Source: an archaeon
Lineage (GTDB): Archaea > Asgardarchaeota > Hermodarchaeia > Hermodarchaeales > Hermodarchaeaceae
Reading direction: 5' to 3'
Assembly: GCA_016550425.1 (NCBI GenBank)
Contig: JABXGS010000190.1
Coordinates: 1-17,426 of the forward strand
DNA: 17,426 nucleotides
Positions 14,556 to 17,426 of the stretch are shown one piece after another. Numbering within the stretch: position 1 is the stretch's first letter; each line of letters starts with the position of its first letter. Below the pieces are notes generated by a model that saw only the letters and a list, made by a program, of their open reading frames with translations, was not told the origin of the DNA and ran no database searches. The position numbers were made by a program, and so were the translations under genes.

Positions 14556-15068
14556 TTATTTTGCTTTCTGGATTCGTGCTTCGCGAATTTTCCGGTGCAG
14601 CGGTGATCCTCGAGCTTTTATTAGGAGTAGGATGTTTTGAATAGCCGTTGAACGTAGCAGGTAGCTATAGATGTGAAGCATGGCGAGCACAATGATGATC
14701 CCACTGATAATTAAAACAATCAATCCGAAGGGAGCTGTTATCAATGGTAGTGTGCCTGCTTGGGTGATGAGGAGGGTAACTAATCCAAGAAGAAAGATAC
14801 AGGCTGTGTAAAACGAAATTAATGAAGCAATTAGAATCATTGGCCAGTAGGCAACTGCTTCGAGTCGGGTGCCCTCTGATTCTGGGTAAAGACGAAAGCG
14901 AAGATGTTTTGCCATGTTGGTTGGAGACAAGCCTAGCCAGGATCCTTGGCGAACTTCAATGGCATCAGGAGGGATTGTCCATAAGAGCTGACATTTCATG
15001 TCGAGAAGAATACGGCGCAGTTCGGCGTAGGCATCATTGAGTGGAAGCTCAGTAAACCCCTCTAGCAT
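14556..15068 (-). CDS. Unrecognised membrane protein with possible SRPBCC-like N-terminal domain
   Basis: I cannot name this 170-residue protein. Residues 1-74 form a soluble domain with a pattern (ELPLNDAYAELRRILLDMKCQLL ... PPDAIEVRQGSWLGLSP ... LRFRLYPESEGTRLEAVAY) that recalls a START/SRPBCC-like helix-grip fold, though the match is weak. Two long hydrophobic stretches follow (about 75-103 and 108-136), then a basic tail (KARGSPLHRKIREARIQKAK) that should face the cytosol. It lies between satP (56 bp) and yjjX (48 bp), in the same direction, so co-transcription is plausible. No clear Shine-Dalgarno site precedes the ATG; the frame is open upstream but has no better start. Confidence 0.72.
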   Translation of the reverse strand: MLEGFTELPLNDAYAELRRILLDMKCQLLWTIPPDAIEVRQGSWLGLSPTNMAKHLRFRLYPESEGTRLEAVAYWPMILIASLISFYTACIFLLGLVTLLITQAGTLPLITAPFGLIVLIISGIIIVLAMLHIYSYLLRSTAIQNILLLIKARGSPLHRKIREARIQKAK

Positions 15069-15124
15069 GGAATGCTTTGGCGGCAGAAGTTGCCTTTTAC
15101 TTTTTGGAATGCGGAAGACAGACT

Positions 15125-15748
15125 TTATTTTTCTAGTGTGCTGCCAAGGGGGAGAATCATTCGTTTGAAGGCATCATTGAGAAGTACCGCGATTCCATAA
15201 TACATTCCAACGAAGCCACAGGCAATACCTTCCCAACCTGCAATCACGTTGACCAAAGTGTTGACAATACCTGAATTGTGCCAGGTATCCCAAGCAAACC
15301 AATGGCCAAGAGCAACAAGCCAGAAGAAGAGAGCGAGGAGAAAGAAGAAGATTTGGAGTACACGGTTGAATTTGATTGAACTCAGAAATAACCAGAAACT
15401 GAAAAATCCCCACAGGAAGAAGAAAGGAACCTGGACCCACATCGCTAATGCTGGTTCACTAACTGTCGGAGCTAGCCCAAGCAGCGGGAGAAATAGGGTG
15501 AAGAGATAAGAGAACCAAAAAGTTGCACCTAGAATAAAGATTGCTGCACCGAAGGAATTTCCAGTTTTCAGTGACCACAGTCCTGCGATCAATGGCACAA
15601 AACCACCAGCGAACAAGGCTGTAGCATAAACAACCGCTAGACCATTCATATCAAGGATCTCTGCGAAATAAAGTGAGAGGAGGATTAATGCAAACCCAAA
15701 ACCAATTGCCCCAAAAGAGGACGGGTTAGCGACATGTTCATCATCCAT
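15125..15748 (-). CDS. satP: Acetate transporter, GPR1/FUN34/SatP (AceTr) family
   Basis: SatP proteins move acetate or succinate with protons across the cytoplasmic membrane. The 207 residues hold six hydrophobic segments and the family signature NPSSFGAIGFG (8-18), close to the NPxPLGLxGFG motif. Further family-like strings are FAGGFVPLIAGLWSLKTGNSFGAAIFILGATFW (about 45-78) and GWEGIACGFVGMYYGIAVLLNDAF near the end. The ATG at 15748 is chosen because AGGTGA lies 6 nt upstream; a second ATG two codons earlier touches that site. TTAAATATA about 58 bp upstream of the start codon is a good A-box. It heads a leftward group with the membrane protein and yjjX. No acetyl-CoA synthetase gene is in view. 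Confidence 0.88.
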   Translation of the reverse strand: MDDEHVANPSSFGAIGFGFALILLSLYFAEILDMNGLAVVYATALFAGGFVPLIAGLWSLKTGNSFGAAIFILGATFWFSYLFTLFLPLLGLAPTVSEPALAMWVQVPFFFLWGFFSFWLFLSSIKFNRVLQIFFFLLALFFWLVALGHWFAWDTWHNSGIVNTLVNVIAGWEGIACGFVGMYYGIAVLLNDAFKRMILPLGSTLEK

Positions 15749-15802
15749 ATACATTCACCTAGAAACAAATGGAGAATACTAAATCCGCGTTTTTCCTCTT
15801 AC

Positions 15803-15811
15803 TATATTTAA
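15803..15811 (-). promoter_or_regulatory. TATA box of satP
   Basis: The minus-strand sequence TTAAATATA places a transcription start near 15780, about 30 nt before the satP ATG, with the AGGTGA ribosome site inside the leader. Confidence 0.5.
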
Positions 15812-15860
15812 GGTTTTACTGTTAAGACAAGCCAATGTGAAGATTAGAAGTATTATGTAT

Positions 15861-16040
15861 CTAGTCCTCGTCACGCTTTAATCGCTTGTTTAACCGCATT
15901 CTATTGCCAGTATTTGTCGATTGGTGCCGAGACAAAAAGTTCATCAAATCAGAAAGGAAGCCCCCAAGTTTTGACTTTCTTTTCTTATCCTTAGGCTTTG
16001 AAATTATTACTCCCTCTGAGATAACTTGATGAAAATCAAC
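15861..16040 (-). other. Open frame of 59 codons without a clear start (possible small gene or remnant)
   Basis: From the codon after an in-frame TAG (16041-16043) the minus-strand frame is open down to TAG at 15861-15863. The text is basic and helix-like: SKPKDKKRKSKLGG, FLSDLMNFLSRHQ, MRLNKRLKRDED. The first usual start is the TTG-ATG at 15947/15944, giving only 27-28 residues; GAGGGAG lies much further upstream, before ATA ATT. It could be a short real protein, a decayed gene tail, or chance. Confidence 0.25.
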
Positions 16041-16230
16041 CTAAAAAGATTCCCAATTCCTTTTTTCGCACCCATTCGTTCGAAAAACAACACAGACCAC
16101 AGGGATTTACACCTAAATCTGAACCTACCGGCTTAGGAGAATATTTGAGGAGTTCTTGGATTTAGTACCAAATGCTCTAAATTTCGAGCTGAATTTGTAT
16201 AGAAATGTGATGATTACGGAGATATCGATA

Positions 16231-17157
16231 ATGAGTCACGTCTTTTCAAAGAAATATTTGCGTGGAAAGTTCTTTTTTCTTGTTGGTCTTGCGCTCATAT
16301 GTCTACTTTTAGCCCAGACACCGAATTCAATGAGTGCACAAACTCAAATTGATTTGGCGGATATTTCAGTTGGTGTGTATAATGGAGCGGGTGCTGATGA
16401 GGATTGCGCAACTGCGCTGTATAATCTTTTAGCTTGGATGGGCTCGACGATGACTTGGGTAAATCAGCAGAGCATACATAATGGAATATTAAATAGCCTT
16501 GATCTAATTGCATTTCCTGGCGGTTCTCCAGACATGTATGGGGCCATACTTGGTGAGCAGGGGATTCAGCAACTTCGCCTATTCGTGTCTAATGGCGGTT
16601 CCTATTTTGGTATTTGTGGTGGGGGGATGTTTGCTACACGAACTCTTGATTTATGTCAAGGCTATTGGGTTTATCCGATTCCTGGTATTCCCGACGGCGT
16701 CCGCCTTGTTGATATGGACGTTAATCAAGCATCTACTAGTCCCGATTTATCGACAGAACCAGCTACTTATCAAGTTCTTTTCTGGGGCTCTCATTACTTC
16801 ATGCCAACAAATGCTGACGAGGTTATTCCAATCCTAACATATTCTGCCAATGATGGTATTGCTATGTGTGTATCCCGATATGGTTACGGTACCACATTCA
16901 TTTGTGGACCCCATCCTGAATTTGAGGAAGGCAGCGATCGAGATGGCACTACTCGATATGATTATCTTGATGATCCCGACTCCGAATGGGGGCTTTTACG
17001 AAAAGTGACCCAATGGCTCATTGATGAGTCTGCAGACACTCCTCTCCCCAACCCGTTAGGGGGATTTGAGGGAATTTTGATAATCGTTGGTGTGTCCACA
17101 GTAATTGCTGTTGTAGGGATTGTCTTCTTTCTGAGACGAAAAAGAGCTGGCCCCTAA
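16231..17157 (+). CDS. Surface-anchored class I glutamine-amidotransferase-like (BPL_N-like) protein
   Basis: The 308 residues begin with a signal peptide or N-anchor (KKYLRGKFFFLVGLALICLLLAQT, 7-30) and end with a membrane helix (281-300) and basic tail LRRKRAGP, an archaeal surface-anchor layout. Between them lies a GATase1/flavodoxin-like domain similar to the N-terminal domain of biotin-protein ligases: ISVGVYNGAGA (45-55), DLIAFPGGSPDMY (91-103), NGGSYFGICGGGMFA (121-135) with nucleophile elbow cysteine C129, and FICGPHPEFEEG (223-234), with H228 and E230 placed as in the Cys-His-Glu set. Start: ATG at 16231 has GGAG 9 nt upstream; a TTG at 16156 would put 25 residues before the signal peptide. 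The substrate is unknown; an extracellular hydrolase or a binding protein are both possible. Confidence 0.85.
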   Translation: MSHVFSKKYLRGKFFFLVGLALICLLLAQTPNSMSAQTQIDLADISVGVYNGAGADEDCATALYNLLAWMGSTMTWVNQQSIHNGILNSLDLIAFPGGSPDMYGAILGEQGIQQLRLFVSNGGSYFGICGGGMFATRTLDLCQGYWVYPIPGIPDGVRLVDMDVNQASTSPDLSTEPATYQVLFWGSHYFMPTNADEVIPILTYSANDGIAMCVSRYGYGTTFICGPHPEFEEGSDRDGTTRYDYLDDPDSEWGLLRKVTQWLIDESADTPLPNPLGGFEGILIIVGVSTVIAVVGIVFFLRRKRAGP

Positions 17158-17189
17158 TACGGGAGTAACCGATCATAAAATGTAGGGGA

Positions 17190-17230
17190 AACGAGTAATC
17201 TAAGGTTCTTCGATTAGTAGTTACTTCGTT
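17190..17230 (+). terminator. Imperfect inverted repeat after the amidotransferase-like gene
   Basis: AACGAGTAA (17190-17198) pairs with TTACTTCGTT (17221-17230) with one bulged T, and CTAA/TTAG pair further in. It lies 33 bp after the stop. A T-run is absent, so its role as a terminator is uncertain. Confidence 0.3.
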
Positions 17231-17293
17231 AATCAAGGTTGCAAGTTAACCATTTTAGTATCTGCAAGACAATCATTCGATTTGGTGAATTTC

Positions 17294-17426
17294 TTGAAAC
17301 GCACATTGAAACCTGGAACTGTATTAATCCCTTGCCCTGCTATCATTGTATCAGTTGGCGATGAAAAGGAAACAAATCTTATCACCTTATCGTGGGCTGC
17401 GAATCTCTGTTCGAGACCGCCCCGTA
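17294..17426 (+). CDS. Flavin reductase-like domain protein, N-terminal fragment (runs off the right edge)
   Basis: Only 44 codons are present. They read LKRTLKPGTVLIPCPAIIVSVGD, then EKETNLITLSWAANLCSRPPR. The pattern P.P...VS.GD....N.ITL.W....CS.PP is the start of the flavin reductase-like (flavoredoxin) FMN-binding barrel, whose members transfer electrons to or from FMN. The start is taken as TTG at 17294 because GGTGA (17284-17288) lies 5 nt upstream; an in-frame GTG at 17285 overlaps that site. The rest of the domain lies outside the window, so length and partners cannot be judged. Confidence 0.82.
   Translation, partial: MKRTLKPGTVLIPCPAIIVSVGDEKETNLITLSWAANLCSRPPR

Larger units (their letters stand above)
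15749..16230. other. Intergenic region between satP and the amidotransferase-like gene
   Basis: About 480 bp with no confident gene. The satP promoter lies at its left. An open minus-strand frame of 59 codons (15861-16040) lacks a normal start near its beginning and is listed separately. On the plus strand, the right part holds a GGAG at 16218-16221 and possible A-boxes (for example TTTGTATAG near 16194) for the next gene. Short inverted repeats are not striking. Confidence 0.5.

Noticed and set aside
15985..15997. CTTAGGCTT near 15990 as a second DtxR site
   Set aside because: Only one half of the palindrome is present and no promoter for an iron gene lies beside it.
16156..16230. TTG at 16156 as the start of the amidotransferase-like protein
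   Set aside because: It adds 25 residues before a good signal peptide, and the inner ATG at 16231 has GGAG at proper spacing.

Overview
The window looks like chromosomal DNA from a mesophilic archaeon. Several signs agree: a TrmB-like winged-helix regulator, a DtxR-type regulator fused to a FeoA domain on an apparently leaderless TATA promoter, archaeal A-boxes about 26 bp before likely transcription starts, Shine-Dalgarno sites of the GGAGG/GGTGAT type, frequent GTG and TTG starts, a Mut7-C RNase with a zinc ribbon, archaeal YjjX, and surface proteins with a C-terminal membrane anchor. The chaperones (GrpE, DnaK, DnaJ) are of bacterial type, as in many mesophilic archaea. An Asgard or related lineage is my guess, not something the sequence proves. 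I see no rRNA, tRNA, CRISPR array, insertion sequence or phage gene.

Layout. (1) 1-883, minus: the N-terminal part of a secreted M1-type metallopeptidase, cut by the left edge. (2) 1007-4174, minus: a ferrous-iron operon in the order dtxR/feoA-fusion regulator, feoB, small Cys-rich zinc-ribbon protein. Its promoter carries a perfect DtxR-like palindrome, and a tandem hairpin follows the last gene. (3) 4239-5150, minus: an AlkA-type DNA glycosylase. (4) 5316-6462, plus: a TrmB-like regulator, then a two-helix membrane protein with a CxxC motif that overlaps a thioredoxin gene by four bases. (5) 6463-6802: a 340-bp gap with a terminator-like hairpin, an A/T palindrome, a good TATA box and a long imperfect hairpin, which together look like the structured leader of the heat-shock genes. 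(6) 6803-10598, plus: grpE, dnaK, dnaJ. (7) 10603-13387, minus: the TldD/PmbA(TldE) metalloprotease pair. (8) 13494-13982, plus: Mut7-C RNase, diverging from tldD across a palindromic TATA element. (9) 13974-15748, minus: an acetate-transporter-like SatP protein, an unrecognised membrane protein, and a YjjX-like nucleotide phosphatase. (10) 15749-16230: mostly non-coding. (11) 16231-17157, plus: a surface-anchored class I glutamine-amidotransferase-like protein. (12) 17294 onward, plus: the start of a flavin-reductase-domain protein cut by the right edge.

How the genes work together. The iron block is a coherent self-regulated module: sensor, GTP-driven Fe2+ pump and a small zinc-ribbon accessory. 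The thioredoxin block couples a membrane protein bearing cysteines to a cytosolic thioredoxin. GrpE, DnaK and DnaJ form the complete Hsp70 cycle. TldD and TldE form one heterodimeric peptidase. The remainder is housekeeping: base-excision repair, nucleotide-pool sanitation, RNA processing and acetate transport.

The parts most worth a second look are the structured region before grpE, the CxxC membrane protein/thioredoxin pair, the extracellular amidotransferase-fold protein with an apparently intact Cys-His-Glu set, the roughly 50-residue basic insertion in the FeoB G domain, and the operator overlapping the leaderless dtxR promoter.
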